Below, in pieces: positions 54,482-63,727 of a stretch of DNA of 64,000 nt. The notes under the pieces were generated by a model that was given only the letters and a program-made list of their open reading frames with translations, did no database searches and was not told the DNA's origin. Position numbers and translations under genes: made by a program. Positions within the stretch are counted from its first letter, which is position 1, and every line of letters starts with the position of its first letter. The DNA is from Paraburkholderia sacchari (GTDB taxonomy: Bacteria > Pseudomonadota > Gammaproteobacteria > Burkholderiales > Burkholderiaceae), in the NCBI RefSeq assembly GCF_000785435.2, contig NZ_JTDB02000011.1, positions 117,956 to 181,955 on the forward strand, read 5' to 3'.

Positions 54482-54512
54482 CGCATGAGGCAGCTTGCCC
54501 GGAACTGATGCC

Positions 54513-55535
54513 ATGGAATTCGGCATTTACACGTTCGGCGATCTCGCGACCGGGGCGTCCGGCGCCACCGGAGCGCAACGACGCATCGAAGACATCGTTG
54601 CGGCCGCGCGAGTCGCCGATGAGGCCGGCATCGACGTGTTCGGCGTCGGCGAACACCACCGCCCGGACTTCGCCGTTTCGTCGCCGCCCGTCGTATTGGG
54701 CGCGATTGCCGCCGTGACCCGTCGCATGCGGTTGACGAGCGCGGTCAGCATCCTGAGCTCCGAGGATCCCGTTCGCCTCTATCAGCAGTTCTCGACGCTC
54801 GACCTGATCTCGGGCGGACGTGCGGAGCTGCTCGTCGGGCGAGGCGCATACATCGAATCGTTTCCACTTTTCGGCTATGCGCTTGCGGACTATGAATCGC
54901 TGTTCGAAGAGAAGCTTGCGTTGCTCATGGCAATCAACGAGCAGGCGCGCGTCACGTGGTCGGGACGCCATCGCGCGGGTCTCACCGACGCGGCGATCAT
55001 GCCGCGGCCGGTGCGCGGGCGTATTCCGATCTGGCTGGCAGCGGGCGGCACGCCGTCGAGTGCCATTCGCGCCGGCCGCGCCGGTCTGCCGCTGAACCTC
55101 GCCAACATCAGTGGATCGCCGGAGCGGTTCGTGCCCTTCATCGACCTGTATCGCCAGACCGGCCTCGCCGCGGGGCATCCGGCCGGGCATCTGCACGTGG
55201 CCGTTTCCGGCCATTTCCACGTGCAGCGAGATGGCGCCCGGGCGCGCGACGACTTCTTTCCCCACTACCGCCGCTACATCGCGAACAATCTGCCGCGCGC
55301 CCATTTTGAAATGTCGCGTCGAGACTTCGAATCCCTGGCTTCGCCTCGTGGCGCGCTGTTCGTCGGTAGCGTCAATGAGATCGTCGACAAGATTCTCTTC
55401 GAATACGAGCTGTTCGGGCACCAGCGCTACATGGCCCAGATGGATATCGGCGGACTGCCATTCGACAAGGTCCTGCAATCAATCGAGCTGTTCGCTACCG
55501 AGGTCATCCCAGCAGTGCGCCGCGCGATCACATAA
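54513..55535 (+). CDS. LLM-class flavin-dependent oxidoreductase
   Basis: A 340-residue luciferase-like TIM-barrel monooxygenase. The start MEFGIYTFGDLATGASGATG, VFGVGEHHRPDFAVSSPPVV near residue 47 and EDPVRLYQQFSTLDLISGGR near 92 are family blocks; IWLAAGGTPSSAIRAGRAGL follows. Probably uses FMNH2; substrate unknown. ATG 54513 is preferred to 54495. A likely terminator follows about 100 bases downstream, closing the operon. Confidence 0.92.
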   Translation: MEFGIYTFGDLATGASGATGAQRRIEDIVAAARVADEAGIDVFGVGEHHRPDFAVSSPPVVLGAIAAVTRRMRLTSAVSILSSEDPVRLYQQFSTLDLISGGRAELLVGRGAYIESFPLFGYALADYESLFEEKLALLMAINEQARVTWSGRHRAGLTDAAIMPRPVRGRIPIWLAAGGTPSSAIRAGRAGLPLNLANISGSPERFVPFIDLYRQTGLAAGHPAGHLHVAVSGHFHVQRDGARARDDFFPHYRRYIANNLPRAHFEMSRRDFESLASPRGALFVGSVNEIVDKILFEYELFGHQRYMAQMDIGGLPFDKVLQSIELFATEVIPAVRRAIT

Positions 55536-55629
55536 AGTCCAGTTCGGGAATCATCGTCCCGGGCCCTTTAGCGTACCGCTTTCCTGAAGGTTTTTTCTCC
55601 ACGCCCTGCGCACCGCGCAGGCGCGTTTC

Positions 55630-55663
55630 GGGGGAGGCCTGTCCGGGCCTCTCCTTCTTTTTC
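55630..55663 (+). terminator. Probable rho-independent terminator
   Basis: ggggaggcc and ggcctctcc form a stem with one mismatch around tgtccg, followed by ttcttttt. It lies about 100 bases past the oxidoreductase stop. Confidence 0.65.
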
Positions 55664-56322
55664 AGATGCCCGACTGCGCGATCGGCCAGCCTCAAAATCC
55701 ATGTCCGTGCAGAAGGTGCCGGCCATGGTCAGTACTGCGACGGGATCCGTAGCATCGAAGAAAGCACGGCAAGTAAACGCTGGCCAGCACGACCTCAAAG
55801 ATCGGCTTTCGGCCAGCAGCACCGCGCATGCCTGACGGCCACATGAGTGGCTCGCTGGTCGCTGTAGGATCTGGATCGGCGTCCAAAGGACGTCGATCGA
55901 TCTCGGAGGTGCGCGAATCCAGTATTTCGTCTGCTCCGGTTGATGCACAACCAGGTTTGGGCGTCGTCGACTTGCCCGATCTCGGGACCGATCGTCTCCC
56001 GGCGGATCGCGAACAGCTCGATCTGGACCTGCAAATGCAGGCGCAGGCCGTTCTGCTCGTCTTGCCGTCCGCTGGAGCTCCAGAGTTGGTACTTCGATGG
56101 CAGCAGCAATGGGCGATGACGATGTGCCGGCTACAGCGGCGCATGTGGCCGGGTTCTGGCGGAACGCGATGAATGACGAATGCAGCCTGATGCGACGGCG
56201 CGTGCATGTCGTGGAGGAACTTGTTCGAAGGCGGCCCTCCCCCTTACGAAGTATCCCCAGGCGCACGAACGACCGCGGCGATATAGGATCGACTCCAGTG
56301 TTTTGCTCGTCGAGATGGTGTG
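55664..56322. other. Gene-poor stretch, nothing supported
   Basis: About 660 bases. Minus-strand frames at 55795-56109 read protein-like pieces (LHLQVQIELFAIRRETIGPE, IGQVDDAQTWLCIN) with shifts between frames, suggesting a decayed gene on that strand that I cannot name. Confidence 0.4.
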
Positions 56323-56748
56323 ATGCGTCCCCGCTATGCAACTACGAAAGACGTCCCCGACGTCGAGGACCTGCTGCGTACCTGCCAATTGCCGGTCGAA
56401 GGCGTCCGTGAACACATCAATCGCTATCTGGTGTCCAGGGACAGTAGCGGCATCATTGGATGCGCCGCCCTGGAGCAATATGGCAAGGTCGGGCTACTTC
56501 GATGCATCGCCGTCGCACGACGCGCGCGGTTCGCTGGGCTCGGCAACTTCATCCTTTCGCTGCTCGTCGCCGATGCGCGCGAGCGCGGGATCGAGTCACT
56601 GATCGTCCACTCCACAGGCGCCGAACGCTATTTCGAGCAGATCGGATTCACGGCAGCCGAGACATCGGAGTTGCCTGACGATCTGCGCCGTTCACTAGAA
56701 CGCACGTCGCCTTGTGACGCGCTCGACATCATGCAGGTTGCGTTGTAG
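56323..56748 (+). CDS. GNAT acetyltransferase, ArsN2-like
   Basis: A 141-residue GNAT-fold acetyltransferase. RYATTKDVPDVEDLLRTCQL opens, IIGCAALEQYGKVGLLRCIA is the central strand pair, and VARRARFAGLGNFILSLLV is the acetyl-CoA loop (usually R-G-x-G-x-G/A; here R-F-A-G-L-G). LIVHSTGAERYFEQIGFTAA is typical of ArsN2, the arsenic-associated branch. No other arsenic gene lies nearby, so the name is only family-level. The ATG follows an overlapping GTG. Confidence 0.8.
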   Translation: MRPRYATTKDVPDVEDLLRTCQLPVEGVREHINRYLVSRDSSGIIGCAALEQYGKVGLLRCIAVARRARFAGLGNFILSLLVADARERGIESLIVHSTGAERYFEQIGFTAAETSELPDDLRRSLERTSPCDALDIMQVAL

Positions 56749-56910
56749 TAGCCATCCATGCGCATAGGCAGCCAGCACCTTCGAATTGTTTCCAGAAATG
56801 CAGTGCATTATCCCCTGCGCCCGCATCCGCATGGTTTCGCGAATGCACGTATTAACTTATGCGTGTCGCCAGGCAACGATATCGATTCGAGTGCAATCCA
56901 CGGTCATGCC

Positions 56911-57354
56911 ATGAAAAAGCTCCTTCTCGTCCCTCTGATTTCCGCAGTTGTGGTGAGTGGCGGAGTCTACGCAACGTCGGCGTTCGGGCGCACGCTCGAC
57001 GAACAGTTCGCCTGCAAATCCAGTGCACACTCGTTCATTGCCAACCTCATCAATGATCAGTCGATTGACCCCACCCCGATTCACGTCGAGGCAGACTCGG
57101 TCAATGCGTTTCGTCCCACTCATGCGACGGATCTGACTGCTTACGGATTGCGAGTTCGCGCAGTCTTTGGATACCAGCCGGGTGATCCATTCTTCAAACC
57201 CGGAAATGGCAAAACTCCCTCGGGTCCGGTCTACGGAGCGGTGGTATTCGGTTCGGCCGACTCTGTCGAAGCACTGGTGCGAAAAGCTGGCGGTCATGCA
57301 GAAATTCAACAGGTCATACCGCTGATACTATCGGCAATTGTCTGCGAGGCCTGA
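56911..57354 (+). CDS. Exported hypothetical protein
   Basis: A 147-residue protein with a signal peptide (KKLLLVPLISAVVVSGGVYA then TSAFG). The mature part has two cysteines (FACKSSAHSF near the start, IVCEA at the end) that could form a disulfide. The middle, TDLTAYGLRVRAVFGYQPGD, looks like a compact domain. No family recognised. ATG 56911 is chosen over 56758 because it gives the signal peptide. Confidence 0.7.
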   Translation: MKKLLLVPLISAVVVSGGVYATSAFGRTLDEQFACKSSAHSFIANLINDQSIDPTPIHVEADSVNAFRPTHATDLTAYGLRVRAVFGYQPGDPFFKPGNGKTPSGPVYGAVVFGSADSVEALVRKAGGHAEIQQVIPLILSAIVCEA

Positions 57355-58051
57355 CGCGCGTACTGTTCACACAACGACCGCGGGGCCACGCCGGATCAAC
57401 TGGTTGCGAGTTTTCCAAGGTCGCCGGATTCGTCTGCGCGCCGCGCCAGGAGGGGATTTCTGGTTGGTGACGCCCGATCGGTTATATCCGGATTTCTGAT
57501 TGCAGCAATTGGCCGAAAACCCGTGCTGGCAAGTGCCGAGCAGTTTGTCTTGCCAGCCTGTGGCCGCCCCGGTCCTTCCCCCAAGCTGGCGTGCACAAGG
57601 TCTTCAGCTACATCCATGCCATGGCACAGAAATCGTGGAAAGGCGGCGCTGTCCCCGTGTGCGGCGGTACCGGCAAGGTGCTCCAGTGAATTAGCGGAAG
57701 CTGAACTGATGGGCGGGACATGCAACAGCCCGACCGTGCCCGGTTCCTGTTGTGCGACGGCCCTTTCTCGTCAACAGCATATGCTTCGTATTACTATATA
57801 AGTATGTTAAATAAATAGATTCCGGTGTGGCGCCATCCGAGGCGTACAAGATTGGCGAACAGTTCCCGGTTAGCCGGGCTGCAACGGCGCTCCCGGGACG
57901 TCACCCTCCGACCAAAGCCCTTTGATTGCCGCGAAGAAACTACGAGCGCCAACAGCACGCGCCGCGGCCGAAGCAGGAATATCTGCATTTCGCAGCGACC
58001 CGTAAAATAAAGATACCATACTATTAAAATCACTTTCGCCCGCACAGCTCC
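57355..58051. other. Intergenic stretch, nothing supported
   Basis: About 700 bases. The frame at 57396-57725 (minus) is long but has no family and no good ribosome site. 57790-57830 and 58000-58030 are AT-rich. No RNA gene recognised. Confidence 0.4.
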
Positions 58052-59062
58052 CTACTCTCCCGTCTGCTGACGCCGGTATTCTTCCTGTTTCATTTGCATG
58101 TACTCCTGTCGATCGATTTCGTGCAACTGTCGTCGATACTCTTCGCTCGCGCCGAACCAGTTGCTCAGGCGTTGCTCCAGCCGCGTGTCCGGCCGGCTTG
58201 GCGGATCATCGAGCCAGGCATCGATGGCCAGGTAGTAACGCATGGTGTTTCGCTCCACGAGACCGCGCACGCCAGCGACATATTCCGGCTGTGCCCCAGA
58301 AGAATCCGCGATATTGGTGAAGCCGACCTTGCCGCTACCAAACGTTGCTAGATAGCCCTTCATGGCAAGACGCCCGATTGCGCCGTAGCTGTATGCATAG
58401 GTCAGGTGGAGAAACGTGCGATCGCGACTGAGCGACACCGCTTCCAGGACGATCTGATAATCCCGGGTGTTCAATGGCCCGCTGTCGGCATGAAGCTTTA
58501 CGCGGAAGTATCCTGGGCTCGTAGCCGCCGGGGCGTAGTCGAATTGCAGGAGGTAAGTGGATGCAAGATCTTCGGCGGCTTCCCTCTGGCTGACGTTCAC
58601 GGTCAGGGTGTTGCCCTTGCTACCGCCAGTCACATGACAGTACTTGATATTGGGATGCAGCATCAGCATATCGCACCAGTTCGTCGGGGCTCTCGACGAA
58701 TCGTTAAAGGCATCGCTGACAGTCGAGAACGGGTAATCCATCACAGCATAGATTTCACCCGTGACGGTGGATGGCGATTCCTGAGAATCGAGGTACAACC
58801 TCCGATGAAACGAGTTATGGTCCAGCCGCGGCTGCAGGTTCTGGTAGATGACACGCAAGCGGGTGGCATCGTCGGATGCCTGAGCCGACAACCCGGGGCA
58901 CAGCACGCCGCACGATGCCACGATGGCGAGCGGCCATACTGTCCTGCGTATCCAGTTGCTGACCCGGCATCTGCGGGAGCGCTGATTTTTCTGGCGCTGG
59001 TCACATGATGGGCAATGCTGCCCGTCGGCGCGCGGTGGCTCGCATGGTTTAAAGGTCCGCAT
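58052..59062 (-). CDS. Exported protein, possibly START/SRPBCC-like
   Basis: About 336 residues from ATG 59062. A hydrophobic segment WPLAIVASCGVLCPGLSAQA looks like a signal peptide, but about 45 residues precede it, so the true start is uncertain. The mature region LRVIYQNLQPRLDHNSFHRR, GEIYAVMDYPFSTVSDAFND and FLHLTYAYSYGAIGRLAMKG suggests a helix-grip lipid-binding-like fold. The C-terminus is charged and helical (RRQLHEIDRQEYMQMKQEEY). Alone on its strand; function unknown. I infer a periplasmic location. Confidence 0.65.
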   Translation of the reverse strand: MRTFKPCEPPRADGQHCPSCDQRQKNQRSRRCRVSNWIRRTVWPLAIVASCGVLCPGLSAQASDDATRLRVIYQNLQPRLDHNSFHRRLYLDSQESPSTVTGEIYAVMDYPFSTVSDAFNDSSRAPTNWCDMLMLHPNIKYCHVTGGSKGNTLTVNVSQREAAEDLASTYLLQFDYAPAATSPGYFRVKLHADSGPLNTRDYQIVLEAVSLSRDRTFLHLTYAYSYGAIGRLAMKGYLATFGSGKVGFTNIADSSGAQPEYVAGVRGLVERNTMRYYLAIDAWLDDPPSRPDTRLEQRLSNWFGASEEYRRQLHEIDRQEYMQMKQEEYRRQQTGE

Positions 59063-59336
59063 CGAGTTGTTTACCCCGCAACAGGCGATTGCCCCCGCCC
59101 AACCTCGCGCCAGCCGACGTACGTATGCCGCGGAGTGCGTATCGGCTCCATGGGCCGGCAAATGACCGGCAATTCATAGGCACCTCCTGCACGAGCATCC
59201 TTCGTTCAGCGCATATGTCGGTCCCGCAGGACGCAGGATGCCACGCGAAGAAAACCTGCTTATCCCACACCCTTCACCTGAAGCACGAAAATTCGTACTT
59301 CCTCGCGCAAAATAACGAAAAGCGTAAGGTCGCTCT

Positions 59337-59650
59337 TCAGGACGCGATCATTTCACCGCATTGACGACAAGCGTTGCACCGCATTGCGTCGCGATGATGC
59401 CCTGGCTCGTTCCAGAAGGCGATATAGCGACCTGGCTTTAGCACGAGCCTTGCTGTCACCGTCTCCCGGGGATTGAGGTCCTGCACGCCTTGCAGATCGC
59501 CCAGTCGGGCTTCCCTCACCTGCTGGGCTTTCTGATCGTAAGGAAGCGCAGTGCTGACACTGGTCCACGGCAAGATCATGAATTCGTGCTTCAGCGCGCG
59601 AGACTCATTGGTGATTGTGAACTCGACCGGTCCGGCCGGTACAGTAATGT
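59337..59650 (-). pseudogene. Cupredoxin-like copper protein, 5'-truncated
   Basis: Reads ITVPAGPVEFTITNESRALK, HEFMILPWTSVSTALPYDQK, then ARLVLKPGRYIAFWNEPGHH. This is the beta-sandwich of small plastocyanin-like proteins; the first ligand histidine (KHEF) remains. The usual C-x-x-x-x-H end of the copper site reads NEPGHHRDAM with the cysteine absent. No signal peptide or start codon is present; the frame is closed by TAG at about 59735. Probably inactive. Confidence 0.65.
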
Positions 59651-59772
59651 GCTGCGCTTCACGAATGAAGCGGCTACCCGTGGACGTCCGGGAAGACCGG
59701 CGTGAGAAAAACGGAACGTCCAGGAACTCACTGGAACGCTATGGTGGAGCGCGCATCGCGGATCGTGTGCCG

Positions 59773-61137
59773 TCAATCGTCGGCCAGCGGAAGCCGCGAT
59801 GTTTCGCTGCTCGCCAACATGGCGACGAGCGCGACGCCCGCTGCCCCCACGAGGTACCACGCTGGTGCGAGCTTGTTGCCAGTCGCCGCGATCAACCAGG
59901 TGGCGACGAGCGGCGCAGTGCCGCCGAACAGCGCGTTGGCCGTATTGAAGCAGAAGGCGAAGCCGCTGTAGCGCACGCGTGTCGGGAATATCTCCGAGAG
60001 AAAACACGGCAAGGTGCCGTCGTTCAACGTGAGCAACGCGCCGAACGCAATCTGGATCAGCACGATGGTCGCGAAGCCCGCACCGGCCAGTCCCTTGAAG
60101 AGCGGCACGGTAAGCAACGCGAACAATATCGATGCGCCAATCAACATGGTCTTGCGCCCCACCCGGTCGGACAGTGCGCCCATCAGGAAAATCAAGCCGA
60201 TGTATGCGGCAAGCGAAATGGTCGCCGCAATGAACGATGCTGTTTCGCTCATGCCCATTTCCGTCGAGAGATAGGTCGGCATGTAGCTGAGCACCAGATA
60301 GAAAGCCACCGCGTTCAGGCAGGTCACGCCAAACGCGATGAGCATCCTGCCGCGATGGCGGGTCAGCAGTTCCGTCACGGGCGCCTTCGCCACCTCGTGA
60401 GAGCCTTCGAGCGCCTTGAACTTCGGGGTGTCTTCGAGCCTCAGGCGGATGTAGCGCCCGACCAGCCCGAACGGCGCCGCGAGCAGGAACGGCAAACGCC
60501 AGCCGAAATCATGCAGTTGCTGCGTGGTAAGCACCGCGTGCATCACGGCGACGAATACCGAGCCGAACAGCAGACCCGCAGCCGTGCTGGCCGGCACAAT
60601 GCTCGTGTATACGCCGCGCTTGCCCGGTGGCGCGAATTCCGCGAGAAATGCGGACGCGCCCGCGTATTCGCCAGACGCCGAAAAACCCTGTACGACACGC
60701 ACCAGCAATAGCAACACGGGGGCGATCATGCCGACCTGGGCATAGGTCGGCAGAAAAGCGATCAGAAAGGTCGAGCACGACATGATCAGAATCGAGAGCG
60801 ACAGCGCAGCCCGGCGCCCGTGCCGATCGCCGAAATGCCCCCAGACCACGCCCCCCAGCGGCCGCACGATGAACGAAACCGCGAACACGCCATAGGCCGC
60901 GAGAAGGCCTGTCATTGCGTCGCTCTTCGGGAAGAACATCACCGCGATGATGGTCGCGAGATATCCATACGAGGCGTAATCGAACCACTCTACAAAATTG
61001 CCGATGAAGCTCGCGAGCGCTGCCCGCTTCAGGAGCCCTGCATCAGCTCCACGATCACTGCACCCTTCCAATTCATCGCCCGCCTTCCAGTCACTGGCAG
61101 CTGCGAGGCTGCCTGGCATTGCTTTTCTCGTACCCAT
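59773..61137 (-). CDS. MFS metabolite:proton symporter (MHS family)
   Basis: A 454-residue twelve-helix permease of the ProP/KgtP/ShiA type. FIGNFVEWFDYASYGYLATI is the first helix hallmark, FGDRHGRRAALSLSILIMSC the loop 2-3 motif, and VRVVQGFSASGEYAGASAFL the helix 5 motif. The substrate is likely an organic acid or betaine-type compound. Length is typical; ATG 61137 is the first in frame. No regulator adjoins. Confidence 0.92.
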   Translation of the reverse strand: MGTRKAMPGSLAAASDWKAGDELEGCSDRGADAGLLKRAALASFIGNFVEWFDYASYGYLATIIAVMFFPKSDAMTGLLAAYGVFAVSFIVRPLGGVVWGHFGDRHGRRAALSLSILIMSCSTFLIAFLPTYAQVGMIAPVLLLLVRVVQGFSASGEYAGASAFLAEFAPPGKRGVYTSIVPASTAAGLLFGSVFVAVMHAVLTTQQLHDFGWRLPFLLAAPFGLVGRYIRLRLEDTPKFKALEGSHEVAKAPVTELLTRHRGRMLIAFGVTCLNAVAFYLVLSYMPTYLSTEMGMSETASFIAATISLAAYIGLIFLMGALSDRVGRKTMLIGASILFALLTVPLFKGLAGAGFATIVLIQIAFGALLTLNDGTLPCFLSEIFPTRVRYSGFAFCFNTANALFGGTAPLVATWLIAATGNKLAPAWYLVGAAGVALVAMLASSETSRLPLADD

Positions 61138-61467
61138 TCAAGTCTCCAAATGTGCTATTGGTCTGCACTGGCGTAATCGCTATCCCGGCTCGATCGATGT
61201 CGCTCCGAGCATCGCCCGACGCAGCGGATTGCGCGGGTTCATGGGAATAGTAGAAGTTGTAGCCAATGGAAAATATCTTTCCCGGACAAGGGACTTTCTC
61301 GATTCGACATCGAGGGTAAACACCCCAGGAGACATCGCCGGTGCACTGTACACGGCACAGCAGCACGCGTGGCAATGCGCGTCAACGCCACATTGCCGCG
61401 CACGCACAGTGAAGGACGTGAGTAGGGAAAGCCCAGCGACACCGCTCGCACAATTGATGGGACGAGC
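61138..61467. other. Intergenic stretch, nothing supported
   Basis: About 330 bases between the two transporters. No gene, repeat or RNA element recognised; it should hold the promoter of the MHS gene. Confidence 0.4.
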
Positions 61468-62718
61468 TCAGGCGCGGCGATCGAGCTGACGCTGGCAGGC
61501 CGCCAGAAGCGCGCCGAAGAATAGAACTGCAGAGGAATAGACGAGCCCACGCGTGAGGCTGGCGTGGTCGGATACCCAGCCGATCGCAACAGGCCCCGCG
61601 ATCTGGCCGAACGCGAAGACGATCGTGAAGGCGCTGATGCCGCGCGCCCATTCGTCCGACGAAAGATTGTGCCGTACGAATGCGGTGGTCGAGGCGACGG
61701 CAGAGAGGAAGGTGGAACCGAAGATCACGCCCGAAATAGCCGCCGCGGCGGGATGGGAGAACAGGGCCGGCATGAGCGTCGCGATACCCAGCAGCGTATT
61801 GAACGTCGCCAGCGCATGGCCACCGCGTGTGCGGTCGAGAAAACGCGACCAGATGCGCGCCGAGGCAACCGTTGCAACCCCCAACGCGATATAGAACGCG
61901 CAAACGACGCCCGGGCCCATGCCTTCGCTACGCAACAGCGCAACGATGAACGTCATATAGCCGATGTAGCCCATGCCAAAGAGGCCGTATCCACCCAGCG
62001 CGGGACTGTAGCGCCACCACGCGGTTCGCTGCACTTTCGCGCCGCCTCGCGGACTCGCGATGGCCGGGCCCGCTGCATCGATGCGGCGAGCCGCACCTCG
62101 CGCGAACACCGCGCATACTGCACAAGCGGCGCCCAGCGCGAACCAGGCTGGCTGCCAGCCGTGCGGCACGGCACGCACCGTAGCCGGCACGAGAATGGAC
62201 GACAACACAATGCCATACCCTGTCCCCCCGTAATAGAGGCCCAGGATCAGTCCACCGCATCGCGGTGCAGCTGTCGCGAGCCGCGCCGCCAGAACGCCGC
62301 CACTGATAAAGATGAGCGCGCTGCCGATGCCGGCCACCAACCGCTGCGCGAGCAGCATCGACGTGCCGGACACGAAGCCGGACAACACCGTCAGCACGAT
62401 CACCGCATAAGCGCCGGCAACGAACAACGCGCTGGGCGAGCGATGGCGCGCGAGCCAGGGGAACATGGCTGCGCCAATCAGATAGCCCGCCGCGTTGGAC
62501 GTGTTCATCGCGCCGGCCTGCGCGAAGCTCCACCCCAGGTCGGCCTTCATCGAAGGCAGGAGCAAGGCATAGGAAAAGCGCACGAAGCCGAGGGCTATCG
62601 CGCTGCCCAGCGACAGGCGCACGGCCAGCCAGAGCGGCGCAAGAGGTTCGATATTCTCGCAATGTGCCGGCGCCGGCTCGATATGGTCGACAGGCCGCCT
62701 GTGAGTATTCGCCTCCAT
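61468..62718 (-). CDS. MFS transporter, YbfB/YjiJ family
   Basis: A 416-residue MFS protein. ALGFVRFSYALLLPSMKADL near residue 43 and NTSNAAGYLIGAAMFPWLAR near 72 are diagnostic of the YbfB/YjiJ branch. ILGLYYGGTGYGIVLSSILV and GYIGYMTFIVALLRSEGMGP follow. About 30 hydrophilic residues precede helix 1. Substrate unknown. It lies 121 bases downstream of purU on the same strand and could share its transcript. Confidence 0.9.
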   Translation of the reverse strand: MEANTHRRPVDHIEPAPAHCENIEPLAPLWLAVRLSLGSAIALGFVRFSYALLLPSMKADLGWSFAQAGAMNTSNAAGYLIGAAMFPWLARHRSPSALFVAGAYAVIVLTVLSGFVSGTSMLLAQRLVAGIGSALIFISGGVLAARLATAAPRCGGLILGLYYGGTGYGIVLSSILVPATVRAVPHGWQPAWFALGAACAVCAVFARGAARRIDAAGPAIASPRGGAKVQRTAWWRYSPALGGYGLFGMGYIGYMTFIVALLRSEGMGPGVVCAFYIALGVATVASARIWSRFLDRTRGGHALATFNTLLGIATLMPALFSHPAAAAISGVIFGSTFLSAVASTTAFVRHNLSSDEWARGISAFTIVFAFGQIAGPVAIGWVSDHASLTRGLVYSSAVLFFGALLAACQRQLDRRA

Positions 62719-62839
62719 CCCGATCGTGTTCTCCGTCTTCCAGTTGCGCGCTCAAGCATTATGCAGACCGGACGTCCGAGTACGAACTGGTTGCCTGCAC
62801 CGCCTGGGATAGTGCCAGAAAATGCCGCGCAACGTGCAG

Positions 62840-63727
62840 CTAGCGCAGGACGACCGTACGCCCTTCATGAATGAAGATGCGCCGCTCGATAAAGCCCTGC
62901 ACGGCCCGGGCGAGTGCGGTGCGCTCCATGTCGCGCCCTGCCGCAAGCAGCCGTTCCGGCGTGTAGGTGTGATCCACACGCTCCACCACTTGCTCGATGA
63001 TCGGGCCTTCATCGAGGTCCCCAGTCACGAAGTGCGCGGTGGCACCGATCAGCTTAACGCCGCGCGCGTATGCCTGTTGATAAGGCCGCGCCCCCTTGAA
63101 GCCGGGCAGGAACGAATGGTGGATGTTGATCGCCCGGCCCGCAAGTCGCGTACACAAGTCAGAACTCAACACCTGCATGTAGCGGGCGAGAACGACCAGT
63201 TCGGTTCTCGTGCGCTCGATCAGCGAGACGAGCGCCTGCTCCTGAGCGGGTTTGGTTTCAGGCGTCAACGGAAGGTGATGAAACTCGATCCCGTGAGATC
63301 GGACCATGGCCTCGAGATCGCGGTGATTGGACACCACGCCCACAATGTCGATCGGCAACTCATTGATGCGCCATCGATGCAGCAGATCTATAAGGCAGTG
63401 ATCGAGCCGCGAGACGAGCATCAGCACCTTGGGTTTCACACGTGCGTCAAAAATGGTCCACTCGAAAGCGTGCTGTCGCGCGAGTGGCGCAAAGGCTTCC
63501 GATAGCGTTTCATGGTCCATCCGCTTCGGCTGCGGAACATGAAACTCGCATCGCACGAAGAAGCGTGTAGTCTGCGGATCGTCGAAAACCGAGAATTCGT
63601 CGATATAGCAGTGAAATCCGTCGAGAAATCCGACGATGGCCGCCACCTGGCCCTGCGCACTCACGCAGGTCACGTTCAGGATGAAGCGGCACGTGCTGTC
63701 GGTCACGTCAGCAGAAAACCCGTTCAT
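62840..63727 (-). CDS. purU: Formyltetrahydrofolate deformylase
   Basis: Hydrolyses 10-formyltetrahydrofolate to formate and tetrahydrofolate; 295 residues. An N-terminal ACT domain (about residues 10-90) is followed by the formyltransferase-like catalytic domain: LMLVSRLDHCLIDLLHRWRI, LARYMQVLSSDLCTRLAGRA, then INIHHSFLPGFKGARPYQQA and GATAHFVTGDLDEGPIIEQ with the Asn-His-Asp catalytic set. ATG 63727 overlaps the upstream FolB-like stop (ATGA), so the pair is coupled; both act on folate. Confidence 0.95.
   Translation of the reverse strand: MNGFSADVTDSTCRFILNVTCVSAQGQVAAIVGFLDGFHCYIDEFSVFDDPQTTRFFVRCEFHVPQPKRMDHETLSEAFAPLARQHAFEWTIFDARVKPKVLMLVSRLDHCLIDLLHRWRINELPIDIVGVVSNHRDLEAMVRSHGIEFHHLPLTPETKPAQEQALVSLIERTRTELVVLARYMQVLSSDLCTRLAGRAINIHHSFLPGFKGARPYQQAYARGVKLIGATAHFVTGDLDEGPIIEQVVERVDHTYTPERLLAAGRDMERTALARAVQGFIERRIFIHEGRTVVLR

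Noticed and set aside
57396..57725. 109-codon minus-strand frame with a faint sigma-factor-like stretch (LAGTAAHGDSAAF)
   Set aside because: Similarity is too short, there is no helix-turn-helix region and no ribosome site; probably chance or very old decay.
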